Shown: positions 42,122 through 50,118 of the stretch, one piece after another
Numbering within the stretch: the first letter of the stretch is position 1
Layout of the letters: every line of letters starts with the position of its first letter
Assembly: GCA_031378345.1 (NCBI GenBank)
Contig: JANNDY010000132.1
Span: forward strand, 1-64,000
Length of the DNA stretch: 64,000 nucleotides
DNA from: Emticicia sp031378345
Lineage (GTDB): Bacteria; Bacteroidota; Bacteroidia; Cytophagales; Spirosomataceae
Direction of reading: 5' to 3'
The notes under the pieces: model-generated
Told to the model about the DNA's origin: nothing
Database searches by the model: none
The model's input: the letters and a program-made list of their open reading frames with translations, nothing else
Translations under genes and position numbers: made by a program

Positions 42122-43657
42122 ATGAGAAAATTACTACCTGCAATTGCACTTAGCGTGTTTTCTTTTGGGGCGATTGCCCAAGAAGAAAAAATTGACTTAG
42201 AAATGGTCAAAAAAATTCGTCAAGAAGGACTACAAAATTCAAAAGTAATGGATATTGCTTTTAACTTGACCGATGCCAATGGCCCACGCCTTCAAGGTTC
42301 ACCTGGCTTTATGAAAGCTGCCAATTACTCAAAAAATAAACTAAGTGAATGGGGCTTAGAAGATGCCAAATTAGAAGCATGGGGCGATTTTGGCAAAGGT
42401 TGGGAGTTGAAAAAAAGCTATATTGCCATGACCGCTCCCTACTACAAACCGTTGATTGCCGCACCTAAAACTTGGAGTGCTGGAACAAAAGGAAAACTAA
42501 AATCGGCAGAAATTTTGTTGATTGACGAAACCGATACTTTAGGGTTAGAAAACTACAAAGGGAAATTAAAAGATAAAGTGATTTTGTTGTATAAAAATGA
42601 CAAAATCCAACCTTCATTCAAACCTGATGCCACACGCTATACCGACGAAGAATTGGAGAAAATGGCTGTCGCAACTCCAACAAATGCAAGTCAGCCCGAT
42701 ACCGCATTTCGCTCGATGATGCAAGCCATGCGTAGAACTAATATGCTTTCGACCAAAACCAAAGCCATGGCAAAAAAAGAAGGGGCATTGGCACTTTTGA
42801 GCATGAATACCAGAGGAAAAGACGGTACTTTATTTGTGTCGAGTGGGGGTTCGTATAAAGCAACCGACCCCGAAGGTTTATTAGATATTATGTTAGCAGC
42901 TGAAGATTATTTATCGCTTTGCAGATTGGCAAAAGCGGGTATTCCTGTTAAATTAGAATTAGACGTAAAAACACAATTTTTTACCGAAGACCTCAAAGGC
43001 TACAATGTTTTGGCTGAAATCAAGGGAACTGACCCAAATCTCAAAGAAGAAGTTGTAATGCTCGGTGGACACCTTGATTCGTGGCACAGTGCTACTGGTG
43101 CAACTGATAATGCGGCAGGTTCGGCAGTGATGATGGAAGCAGTTAGGATTTTGAAAACTTTGGGCGTTCAGCCTCGCCGAACGATTCGTATTGCTCTCTG
43201 GAGTGGTGAAGAACAGGGGCTTTTTGGCTCAAGAAACTATGTAAAAAATCACCTAACCGATGCTGATACCAAGAAAAGTAACAAAGAAGGTGATAAGGTT
43301 TCGGCATACTTTAATGTTGATAATGGAACTGGCAAAGTCAGAGGAATTTATTTGCAAGGAAATGAGGCTTGCCGCCCAATTTTCACGAAATGGTTTGAGC
43401 CTTTCCATGATTTAGGGGCAAAAACCGTTACCATAAGAAACACAGGTGGCACCGACCATTTGTCTTTTGTAGGTGTCGGAATTCCTGGATTTCAGTTCAT
43501 ACAAGACGAAATCGAGTATAATACTCGCACACACCATACGAATATGGACTCTTACGACCATTTGCAACCCGATGATTTGAAGCAAGCTGCAACAATCATC
43601 GCATCCTTTGTATATAATGCAGCCATGCGGGATGAAAAATTACCGAGAAAAAAATAA
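42122..43657 (+). CDS. Secreted M28-family zinc metallopeptidase
   Basis: A 511-residue exported aminopeptidase or carboxypeptidase-type enzyme. The signal peptide (MRKLLPAIALSVFSFGAIAQ) is clear. A protease-associated-like insert spans about 130-230. The M28 core carries GGHLDSWHSATGATDNAAGS (zinc ligands His and Asp), then WSGEEQGLFGSRNYV with the catalytic and ligand Glu pair, and near the C-terminus THHTNMDSYDHL with a further His ligand. It is periplasmic or outer-membrane associated and degrades peptides. Monocistronic, with a consensus-like promoter and terminator. Confidence 0.92.
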   Translation: MRKLLPAIALSVFSFGAIAQEEKIDLEMVKKIRQEGLQNSKVMDIAFNLTDANGPRLQGSPGFMKAANYSKNKLSEWGLEDAKLEAWGDFGKGWELKKSYIAMTAPYYKPLIAAPKTWSAGTKGKLKSAEILLIDETDTLGLENYKGKLKDKVILLYKNDKIQPSFKPDATRYTDEELEKMAVATPTNASQPDTAFRSMMQAMRRTNMLSTKTKAMAKKEGALALLSMNTRGKDGTLFVSSGGSYKATDPEGLLDIMLAAEDYLSLCRLAKAGIPVKLELDVKTQFFTEDLKGYNVLAEIKGTDPNLKEEVVMLGGHLDSWHSATGATDNAAGSAVMMEAVRILKTLGVQPRRTIRIALWSGEEQGLFGSRNYVKNHLTDADTKKSNKEGDKVSAYFNVDNGTGKVRGIYLQGNEACRPIFTKWFEPFHDLGAKTVTIRNTGGTDHLSFVGVGIPGFQFIQDEIEYNTRTHHTNMDSYDHLQPDDLKQAATIIASFVYNAAMRDEKLPRKK

Positions 43658-43670
43658 GTGATATTTGTAG

Positions 43671-43716
43671 CAAATCTTTGTAAAAACTTAGCGTTTTTTA
43701 CAGAGATTTGTTTTTA
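43671..43716 (+). terminator. Terminator of the M28 peptidase gene
   Basis: CAAATCTTTGTAAAAA (43671-43686) pairs with the TTTTTTACAGAGATTTG at 43694-43710, followed by TTTTT. It touches the stop codon of the convergent GNAT gene, so it may serve both directions. Confidence 0.85.
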
Positions 43717-44172
43717 AACTTCAATTCTCATTTCTAATAAATTGGGTGTAAATCCCGCTTTTAAATAAGCTTTTTTTGCAATGAAATTATCATCATAAAC
43801 TTCAAGTCTTATTTCTGAAATGCCTTTTGATTTTGCCCAATTTGTCAAAACTGCCAATATCATTTTATTGATTCCTTTGCCACGAAATTCGGGTTTTACG
43901 AACATAAAACCTAAATAGGCAAAATACGTATGCTTTTGATAAGGTTTGGCAGTTAATATTTTGGCATATCCTGAACCAACTAATTCGTCATTAACTGTGG
44001 CCACTACAACCTCCGCTTCATCGGATTTTATCAGCTCAATTAAATCATAATAATGAATTTCTCCCTCTTTCAAAGTAGAATCATGCGGACGTTCGGCTTC
44101 TATGATTCCTTTTTCAAATTCAAGCAATATATTGATTTCGACTTCTTGGGCTGACCTAATAGCTATTTTCAT
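43714..44172 (-). CDS. GNAT-family N-acetyltransferase
   Basis: A 152-residue acetyl-CoA-dependent transferase. The GNAT fold is seen in VVVATVNDELVGSGYA, then YLGFMFVKPEFRGKGINKMI with the acetyl-CoA loop (R-G-K-G), and IRLEVYDDNFIAKKAYLKAG at the end. The ATG at 44172 is chosen over an in-frame TTG two codons upstream. The substrate is unknown. It is convergent with the M28 gene and lies downstream of, but about 70 nt from, the membrane-protein operon. Confidence 0.88.
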   Translation of the reverse strand: MKIAIRSAQEVEINILLEFEKGIIEAERPHDSTLKEGEIHYYDLIELIKSDEAEVVVATVNDELVGSGYAKILTAKPYQKHTYFAYLGFMFVKPEFRGKGINKMILAVLTNWAKSKGISEIRLEVYDDNFIAKKAYLKAGFTPNLLEMRIEV

Positions 44173-44244
44173 TGCCAATTCTATGGTATTGTGTTGAATT
44201 TTTTCTATAAAATTAGTGCTAACGGTTTTGGGCTTGGCGGGGGA

Positions 44245-44640
44245 TTAAGTCCACCAAATTGTCAAAAATATATAGCTTAAGTATGCCCAAAAAATTGAAA
44301 ACAAAATGTGCATAGATGTTTCAAAAGTTTTGCCTTTCCAAAGGTCTGTCGAGTAACCAAAAAACTGAATAAAAAGTCTAACTGTCCAAAAAATACCAAG
44401 TCCAAGTGAAATCCTCTTTCCAAGATATGTCTCAATTAGATCGGTTGAGGATATCAAACAAAGTAAACCCATTAAAAAAACAGTAAATGCAATGAAAAAG
44501 GTATGAACTGTCATCATTTGTCGGTTTATTAAACTCAACGATTTAAGTTCTTTGTCCCAATTGAAATACTTTGGAAAGAAAATATGAATTAACGCCAAAG
44601 CCATTAAAAGCACACCAATTATTTTTAAATGAATTTCCAT
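44245..44640 (-). CDS. Four-helix membrane protein, unknown function
   Basis: A 131-residue protein with four hydrophobic segments (about 5-21, 43-65, 77-95 and 105-127) and short loops; family not recognised. Its ATG shares one base with the TAA of the preceding methyltransferase gene (TAATG), so it is translationally coupled as the last member of a four-gene operon with DoxX-like, DUF2071 and methyltransferase genes. An envelope location is clear; a function is not. Confidence 0.75.
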   Translation of the reverse strand: MEIHLKIIGVLLMALALIHIFFPKYFNWDKELKSLSLINRQMMTVHTFFIAFTVFLMGLLCLISSTDLIETYLGKRISLGLGIFWTVRLFIQFFGYSTDLWKGKTFETSMHILFSIFWAYLSYIFLTIWWT

Positions 44641-45392
44641 TATGGTTGGCTGTTAAAGATTGACATAAATGGGGTGAATTTTTGTTCTTCAAATGTTGAA
44701 AAGCCAGCTCCTTGAAACGCCTTTTTCCAAATGTTTTTCGAGAAAAAATGAGTAAATCCAATCGTAAAGGCAACAAAATTAGGAAAGTCCCTCAAATGTT
44801 CAATCATAATTACGTTGCCAGTTGGTTTACAAACTCGGTTACATTCTTTTAAAAACTGAATTTTTTCTTCTTGTGTCCGAATTTCGTGGGCTGCTGACAA
44901 CAAAAAAATCAAATCAACAGAATTGTCTTTTAATGGAATACAATTTGATAAAATTTGTTCTGTATTTGGGTAAACTAAACTCACTTTCCTTGCTCTAATA
45001 ATTGCAGGTTCGGTATGTTGATTGGCATTATAGAAGTCAAAAACTTTCAAATCTGATTTTGGAAAATTGTTTTTGATAATAAAACTTGTTTCATCAAATC
45101 CTGCATTGATATTCAAAATTTGTTTGTCATCTAAATCTGTAAACTTATAATTTTTCAACCAGTCAAAGTTATAATAGCCCGAAAAATCGTAAACATAAGC
45201 CGAAACAATTAAAGGCATAATAAGTCCATACAAGAAAGCCAAAATAACAATCCAAAATAGAAGGACTGACCAACTAAAAAGCAAATAACTTATGATGATT
45301 AAGGCCAAAGCAATTAACCCAAACACATAAAAGTGTCTATTGAAGCTCAAAATATTTAAAACCCCTTGAAAATTCCGTCTTTTTATTTCCAT
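44640..45392 (-). CDS. Membrane-anchored class I SAM-dependent methyltransferase
   Basis: A 250-residue protein with two N-terminal transmembrane helices (about 18-60) followed by a Rossmann methyltransferase domain. Motif I is degenerate (ILNINAGFDETSFII), the acidic loop KVFDFYN is at its usual place, and VDLIFLLSAAHEIRTQEEKI plus NRVCKPTGNVIMIEHLRD match motifs post-I and III of class I enzymes. The substrate may be lipid or quinone-like given the membrane anchor (inference). It overlaps the DUF2071 gene by 10 nt and the next gene by 1 nt. Confidence 0.8.
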   Translation of the reverse strand: MEIKRRNFQGVLNILSFNRHFYVFGLIALALIIISYLLFSWSVLLFWIVILAFLYGLIMPLIVSAYVYDFSGYYNFDWLKNYKFTDLDDKQILNINAGFDETSFIIKNNFPKSDLKVFDFYNANQHTEPAIIRARKVSLVYPNTEQILSNCIPLKDNSVDLIFLLSAAHEIRTQEEKIQFLKECNRVCKPTGNVIMIEHLRDFPNFVAFTIGFTHFFSKNIWKKAFQGAGFSTFEEQKFTPFMSIFNSQP

Positions 45393-46120
45393 AATTCAAT
45401 TTTACCTTTTTTCCAGTGGTAAGGAATATTTCTAATTACAAAAGCATTCGCCAAAACAGGATTTTGAAGATTTAATTTATCCAAAAATTTAAAATTATAA
45501 TCATTTACTTTAACAGGACTTGGTGTCCAGTTTTGTCTAACGCCTTCAATTATTAAAACCTCTTTGGTTTCTTTGTTGTAAGTAAATGTAAAAGGTAAGG
45601 GTCCAGCATATCTTCTTGCTTCTTTCCAGTCAGCAAATGGCGAATGTTCTGGCAAAGGAACATTTTCCTCTGATTTGTCTAATGTCAGTTTAAAGTTTGA
45701 TTTAATTGAAGATATTTCTTTTGTTTTGTCCTTTTCAGTTTGGTTAATATCAGTTGTTGTGTAATTGTAATGGGTAAAAATGTTGCCCATAAATTCCATT
45801 TTCTTTTTGTCGGTTTCAGATTTTAAAATATACAAACCACGTAAATTTTTACCAGCGTTTGTTGTGTAGCGAACAAATACACGATAGCCAATTAGAAAAA
45901 AGTCGTTTCCCATAAATTTCGGAAAACCTTTTGGTCGCAAGTCTTTTGTTTGAACCATTGCAACCGCTACAAAAGCCCATTTGTCTTGAAATGTGTCCAA
46001 TTGCAAACATTCTGGTATTAATTTTTCAAGTTGTTCTTTTGGAACTGCGAAAGTTAAAACGGTTGAGCTATCGAAAAATGCTTCTACTGCAAAAGGATGA
46101 TTTTTTAGGAATGAAAGCAT
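45383..46120 (-). CDS. DUF2071 family protein
   Basis: A 245-residue protein resembling DUF2071 (YqjF-like), an acetoacetate-decarboxylase-like fold of unknown role. Typical pieces are VAVAMVQTKDLRPKGFPKF, the following FFLIGYRVFVRYTTNAGKNL and RGLYILKSETDKKKM with NIFTHYNY. No signal peptide. It starts 1-2 nt after the DoxX-like gene and overlaps the methyltransferase, so it is within one operon. Confidence 0.75.
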   Translation of the reverse strand: MLSFLKNHPFAVEAFFDSSTVLTFAVPKEQLEKLIPECLQLDTFQDKWAFVAVAMVQTKDLRPKGFPKFMGNDFFLIGYRVFVRYTTNAGKNLRGLYILKSETDKKKMEFMGNIFTHYNYTTTDINQTEKDKTKEISSIKSNFKLTLDKSEENVPLPEHSPFADWKEARRYAGPLPFTFTYNKETKEVLIIEGVRQNWTPSPVKVNDYNFKFLDKLNLQNPVLANAFVIRNIPYHWKKGKIELWK

Positions 46121-46121
46121 T

Positions 46122-46511
46122 TTATGTTTGTTGAGTTAGTTTTTTGTTTAAGTAAAACTCATTGAAATATACCACCAAAATAAATATAAATGCAAATAAT
46201 GAATTTAGTTTACCCCATAGCAAAAGGTCAGGCACAAGTATAAATTCCAATGTATTCATAGTCGCAACAATTGCAATTTGAGCAATAGCATTTAGTCGAG
46301 TTTTTATTTTGCTTAAAATCCAAATCGCCATAAAAATCTCCGAAAGTCCAATTAAAAATGTCAAAATACGAGAATAATCTGCTCCTAAAATTCTTGCCAC
46401 AATTTCTTGATGTCGAGCCACAAGATTTAACACTTTACAAAAAAGTCCGTTTGCAATCCAAACTGTTGCAATGCAATAAGTCAGAAGTTTATAAATTGTT
46501 TTGTTCGTCAT
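46122..46511 (-). CDS. DoxX-like membrane protein
   Basis: A 129-residue protein with four hydrophobic helices, resembling the DoxX-like family of small membrane proteins. VWIANGLFCKVLNLVARHQE followed by ARILGADYSRILTFLIGLSE is the recognisable N-terminal stretch. Some DoxX relatives take part in membrane redox reactions, but here the role is unknown. First gene of the operon 46511-44245; GC and codon use do not differ visibly from the neighbours. Confidence 0.7.
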   Translation of the reverse strand: MTNKTIYKLLTYCIATVWIANGLFCKVLNLVARHQEIVARILGADYSRILTFLIGLSEIFMAIWILSKIKTRLNAIAQIAIVATMNTLEFILVPDLLLWGKLNSLFAFIFILVVYFNEFYLNKKLTQQT

Positions 46512-46606
46512 AGTTTGTAGAGTAAAGTTTTTTTTAACTCACACAAAAACTCCCAAATATAAAAAGTTTTGTAGCTCTTTTCATATAATTATAACTCAAT
46601 TTTTAC

Positions 46607-46633
46607 AAAAAAAGGTAGCCTATTCAGCTACCC
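46607..46633 (-). terminator. Terminator of the Omp28-like gene
   Basis: Minus-strand hairpin GGGTAGC-TGAATA-GGCTACC followed by seven T residues, about 30 nt after the stop codon of the gene at 46661-47650. Confidence 0.85.
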
Positions 46634-46660
46634 AACCAAAATATATTTTGTTGAAAAAAC

Positions 46661-47650
46661 TCAATCCCAATCTTTCACTTTTCCGATTTCTACGAGCTGC
46701 ACATTCACAATTTCGTTGGTTTTCTGATTTGTCAAAAATGCTACTAAATGACAGTTTTCCTTAACTTTTATGCTATTTGGTAGCATTATTTTGAATAATT
46801 TTCTGAAAATCTTAACATTTTTCGTAGCAACAACTGGAATATCAAGTCCGCCAACTAAAGGAGCGATGGCATCACGGGCAACATTTCTATGTAAAAAATC
46901 TTCAATCATTGAAGGCTTACTAAAAGCATCATATCTCTGAAAACGAGTATCTCGACTGGCATAATTGGCTTGCGGAAATCCTGCCACTTTGTCTTCAACT
47001 AAATACATTCCCAGTCCATAATTTTCATCAGTTGCGGATTGTATTTTCACATGACTCAAAACCGTCAATTCGTTACCATTTAAGCTACTTTCGATGGCAA
47101 TTCCTGCCGTAGTTTTTTCTGTTTTCAAAAGATCATTTACATTGGCTGTCCAATCGCTTTCGCCAATGATATAAGTTGTGCCAACAATAGATTTTCGGCG
47201 ATTAACCATGCCAGAAGGCCAAGCAGGGTAGCCATATTTGTTTTTCAAAGGATTAAAAACCTTTTCTTTATCGGCAGTCATTTCGTCATTATAGTGAATT
47301 TCGACAGCAATTACACGTGTATTGGTAGTGAGTTTTTCGGAAGTTTCCTTTGCCAACGGACACCAGCCGCACCAAGTACCCGAATGTTCTTCCAACAAGA
47401 TTTTTCTCGTAAATTCTTGCGGAATTTTAGTCGAAACTTTGCTTGCATAATCATATTTGCAACTACAATCTTCTTCTTTTGCAGTTGATTTGAAGTTGCT
47501 TGCTATGGCGTCGGTGCAACCAATATTTGGGTCTTTCGATTCGACAATAACTACGGGAGCAGGCTCTGGAGTAGTACTGTTTTTGCTACATTGTATAAAA
47601 ATGAACGTACTATTTGCAAGAAGGAAAGCTTTAATTAGTATTTTATTCAT
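46661..47650 (-). CDS. Omp28-related thioredoxin-fold lipoprotein
   Basis: A 329-residue outer-membrane lipoprotein (signal peptide ending in lipobox FIQC). A small domain with CTDAIASNF and CSCKYDY precedes an Omp28-type thioredoxin-like domain containing HSGTWCGWCPLAKE, i.e. a CxxC redox pair. The C-terminal beta region is as in Porphyromonas Omp28 relatives. It may act in disulfide exchange or simply be a surface lipoprotein. It is divergent from a TlpA-like oxidoreductase gene, with 91 bases between starts, so both are likely co-controlled in envelope redox work. Confidence 0.82.
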   Translation of the reverse strand: MNKILIKAFLLANSTFIFIQCSKNSTTPEPAPVVIVESKDPNIGCTDAIASNFKSTAKEEDCSCKYDYASKVSTKIPQEFTRKILLEEHSGTWCGWCPLAKETSEKLTTNTRVIAVEIHYNDEMTADKEKVFNPLKNKYGYPAWPSGMVNRRKSIVGTTYIIGESDWTANVNDLLKTEKTTAGIAIESSLNGNELTVLSHVKIQSATDENYGLGMYLVEDKVAGFPQANYASRDTRFQRYDAFSKPSMIEDFLHRNVARDAIAPLVGGLDIPVVATKNVKIFRKLFKIMLPNSIKVKENCHLVAFLTNQKTNEIVNVQLVEIGKVKDWD

Positions 47651-47741
47651 CGTATTTTGTTTATTTTATTCAAAAAATGGCAAAAACCGTGCCTTACAAT
47701 CTTTGGTACTAAAATTGCGTTTTGAATTGAAAAACATTAAT

Positions 47742-48311
47742 ATGAATGAAGATATAAAGGTACAAAGGCACAAAAAGATTAAGAATAAAAAACCGAAAAC
47801 TAAGTGTTTAAAAACTCTATGCCTTTGTGTCTTTGCCACTCTGTGCCTCTTCAACACTTTCGCTCAAAAATCATTGCCTGATGTGCAGATAAAAGATTTG
47901 AAAGGACAAACGATTTCTACAAAACAGCTTTCCGAAGAATCTCAACCAATAATCATAAGTTTTTGGGCAACTTGGTGCAAGCCTTGTTTGCAAGAAATCA
48001 ATGCTATTGCCGAAAATTTGGAGGAATGGCATAAAGAAACAGGCGTGAAATTTATAGCAATTTCGGTGGACGATAGCCGTAGCAAAGCTCGTGTACCGAC
48101 ATTTATCAATAGCAAAAAATGGAAGTTTAATCGGGCGGCGTTCCGTGTCTATTTTGATGACAATGGCGATTTTCAGCGAGCCTTAAATGTGCTGAATGTG
48201 CCTCACACACTCATTTTGGATGCCAAAGGAAAAATCATTTATCAGCACACATCTTACGCTTCGGGTGATGAAGAGGCATATATTGAGGTTGTAAGGAAGC
48301 TCAAAAAATAA
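47742..48311 (+). CDS. TlpA/ResA-like thioredoxin-fold disulfide reductase
   Basis: A 189-residue periplasmic thioredoxin. After the signal peptide (ending FNTFAQ) the TlpA domain begins with LPDVQIKDLKGQTIS. The active site is SFWATWCKPC, with the cis-Pro loop in LNVPHTLILDAKGKI. The ATG at 47742 is chosen because longer in-frame versions would run through the divergent Omp28 gene. The N-terminal 40 codons lie inside the inverted repeat 47748-47852, which supplies most of the signal peptide. The stop (TAA at 48309-48311) abuts the ATG of the DUF6029 gene. Confidence 0.85.
   Translation: MNEDIKVQRHKKIKNKKPKTKCLKTLCLCVFATLCLFNTFAQKSLPDVQIKDLKGQTISTKQLSEESQPIIISFWATWCKPCLQEINAIAENLEEWHKETGVKFIAISVDDSRSKARVPTFINSKKWKFNRAAFRVYFDDNGDFQRALNVLNVPHTLILDAKGKIIYQHTSYASGDEEAYIEVVRKLKK
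47748..47852. repeat. Imperfect inverted repeat overlapping the TlpA signal peptide
   Basis: Left arm GAAGATATAAAGGTACAAAG-GCACAAA (47748-47775) and right arm ATGCCTTTGTGTCTTTGCC-ACTCTGTGCCTCTTC (47819-47852) are reverse complements at most positions; the shared core is CAAAG(A/G)CACAAA. The wording resembles the dispersed CACAAAG-type palindromic repeats of Bacteroidota. The element is read in frame as the start and hydrophobic core of the TlpA signal peptide. Confidence 0.6.
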
Positions 48312-50036
48312 ATGAAAAAAACAATATTTAAACAGCAATCTCACTTTTGGAAATTTAAGCGTAAAATTGTTGAACCCTTTCAGGGTTCTGTACATTTAAT
48401 TCCTTATTTTCCCTGCGTTTTACGTAGGGCTATTTATGTTAAATCCCTTTGGGGTTTTTCAAAAAGAAAATTATTGATTTTTTTAGTATTTTTTTTCTTA
48501 ATCCCCTCTCTGGGAGATAGCGGGCTTTTTGCTCAATTTTCAGGAAGTTTTCAATCAGATTTTCAAAAATACACTAATGATAACTCGCTGATATACAGTC
48601 AGTTAGATAAAAAATTTGGTTCAAACAATTATCTAACACTTCAAGGGAATTATAAAAAAATTAGTGCAGGAATTAGACTCGAAGGTTATTTTCCGCCTTT
48701 GCTTGGTTATCCATATAATCTGGAAGGAAAGGGGCTTGTCAATCGTTTTGTGAATTATCAAGCCAAGAAATTTTCGGCAACTGTTGGCAATTTTTATGAG
48801 CAATTTGGTAGCGGTATGATGCTACGTTTGCAACAGCAACGTTTTTTGGGAATGGACACTTCGCTCGATGGTTTTCAGTTGAAGGTAAATCCCACGAAAA
48901 ATTATGCTGTAAAACTCATTGGAGGCAAGCAAAGATTAGGTTTCAAGCATGCCGATGGAATCGTGCTGGGCATTGACAATGAATTTAGATTTAGCAAAGA
49001 TTCTGCCGCAAACAACTGGACTGGAGGACTAAGTTTTGTCAATAAAAATGAGCCTTATTCGGGAATTTTGAAAACTGTCAATGCCAATGTTTGGGCAGTA
49101 GGAGGGAGGCTGAATTTTCAGAAAAATAATTTTAGTTTTTCTACCGAATATGTGTCAAAATCGCCTGATGCTTCAACTGCAAATCGCTATATTACGCATC
49201 GTGGTTCGGGTGTGTTTTTAACAAGTAATCTTGATTTTACAAACCTTTCTTTGTCATTAAATCTAAAACGAATTGATAATTTCGATTTTCGTAGTCAGCG
49301 AGGCGAAAGCCTCAACAATGCACTTCTGAGCTATATCCCTGCCACAACTAAGCAACATTCTTATCGTTTGCTCACGCTTTATCCTTATGCTTCGCAGGTT
49401 TTGGGCGAAGTTGGCGGACAAATTGACGTAGTTTATTCCTTCAAAAACAATGCAACTTTATCCATAAATTTTGCAGCTTTGAATGCTTTAAACAAAAAAG
49501 AAATTGCAACTGATGAAGGCTACAAAAGCGACTTTTTTGAAGTTGGAAAAGAGAAATATTATCGAGATTTGAACATAGATTTTGAGCGAAAATGGTCGAA
49601 AAAATTTAAGTCTAACTTGGTTTTTGTCTATCTAAATTATAATAAAGGGCAGATACAAGGCACTCGCCAAGAAATGGTAAAATCTTACACTTTTATTTTT
49701 GATGGCACTTACAAACTGCCGAAAAAGAGAGCTTTACGCTTTGAATTGCAGCATTTGGCAACGAAACAAGATGCAGGAAATTGGGCAATGAGTTTGGTCG
49801 AATATAGTGTTTCGCCCAAATATTTTTTCTATATTTCAGATGAAATCAATTATAAAGATTTTGACTTTGAAAAAGTAAAGCATTTTCCGAATATTGGTTC
49901 AACATTTTCGTACAGTAGCCACCGAATTTCGTTGGCTTATGGTCGGCAGCGAGAAGGACTTTTGTGTGTGGGGGGTATCTGCCGACTCACGCCTGCCTAC
50001 ACAGGTTTTAGTGCATCATTGACGAGTAGTTTTTGA
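48312..50036 (+). CDS. DUF6029-type outer-membrane beta-barrel protein
   Basis: A 574-residue protein with alternating hydrophobic strands ending in YTGFSASLTSSF, an outer-membrane barrel end. It resembles the DUF6029 family: YNLEGKGLVNRFVNYQAKKF and NFYEQFGSGMMLRLQQQRF are characteristic. The signal-peptide-like segment is KRKLLIFLVFFFLIPSLGDS followed by GLFAQ at about residues 51-75, unusually late. The intervening 28 residues are encoded by the hairpin repeat 48372-48456, as if the repeat had been inserted in frame. A TTG within AAATTATTG at about 48470 is an alternative start. It is coupled to TlpA. Confidence 0.75.
   Translation: MKKTIFKQQSHFWKFKRKIVEPFQGSVHLIPYFPCVLRRAIYVKSLWGFSKRKLLIFLVFFFLIPSLGDSGLFAQFSGSFQSDFQKYTNDNSLIYSQLDKKFGSNNYLTLQGNYKKISAGIRLEGYFPPLLGYPYNLEGKGLVNRFVNYQAKKFSATVGNFYEQFGSGMMLRLQQQRFLGMDTSLDGFQLKVNPTKNYAVKLIGGKQRLGFKHADGIVLGIDNEFRFSKDSAANNWTGGLSFVNKNEPYSGILKTVNANVWAVGGRLNFQKNNFSFSTEYVSKSPDASTANRYITHRGSGVFLTSNLDFTNLSLSLNLKRIDNFDFRSQRGESLNNALLSYIPATTKQHSYRLLTLYPYASQVLGEVGGQIDVVYSFKNNATLSINFAALNALNKKEIATDEGYKSDFFEVGKEKYYRDLNIDFERKWSKKFKSNLVFVYLNYNKGQIQGTRQEMVKSYTFIFDGTYKLPKKRALRFELQHLATKQDAGNWAMSLVEYSVSPKYFFYISDEINYKDFDFEKVKHFPNIGSTFSYSSHRISLAYGRQREGLLCVGGICRLTPAYTGFSASLTSSF
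48372..48456. repeat. REP-like multi-hairpin, copy B, inside a coding region
   Basis: Three hairpins in a row: GAACCCTTTCAGGGTTC (48372-48388), CCCTGCGTTTTACGTAGGG (48411-48429), and AATCCCTTTGGGGTT (48442-48456). The linker CTATTTATGTTAAAT sits between the last two. The last two plus linker match the layout of the repeat at 26-70. The whole stretch is open in the frame of the DUF6029 gene. Confidence 0.65.
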
Positions 50037-50038
50037 TA

Positions 50039-50096
50039 GATACAAACCCCGTGGCACACTTTTTTTACCACAATAGAATTACGTGTCGCGGGTATC
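50039..50096. repeat. Imperfect inverted repeat after the DUF6029 gene
   Basis: GATACAAACCCCGTGGCACAC (50039-50059) and GTGTCGCGGGTATC (50083-50096) form an imperfect stem with GATAC/GTATC ends, starting three bases after the DUF6029 stop. It might help transcript termination, but there is no T-run directly after it; it may be another dispersed repeat. Confidence 0.4.
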
Positions 50097-50118
50097 AATT
50101 CGCTTATAAAAACATCAA

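Noticed and set aside
47457..47741. Long N-terminal extension of the TlpA-like gene
   Set aside because: It runs antisense through the divergent Omp28 gene; the ATG at 47742 gives a normal TlpA length and an export signal.
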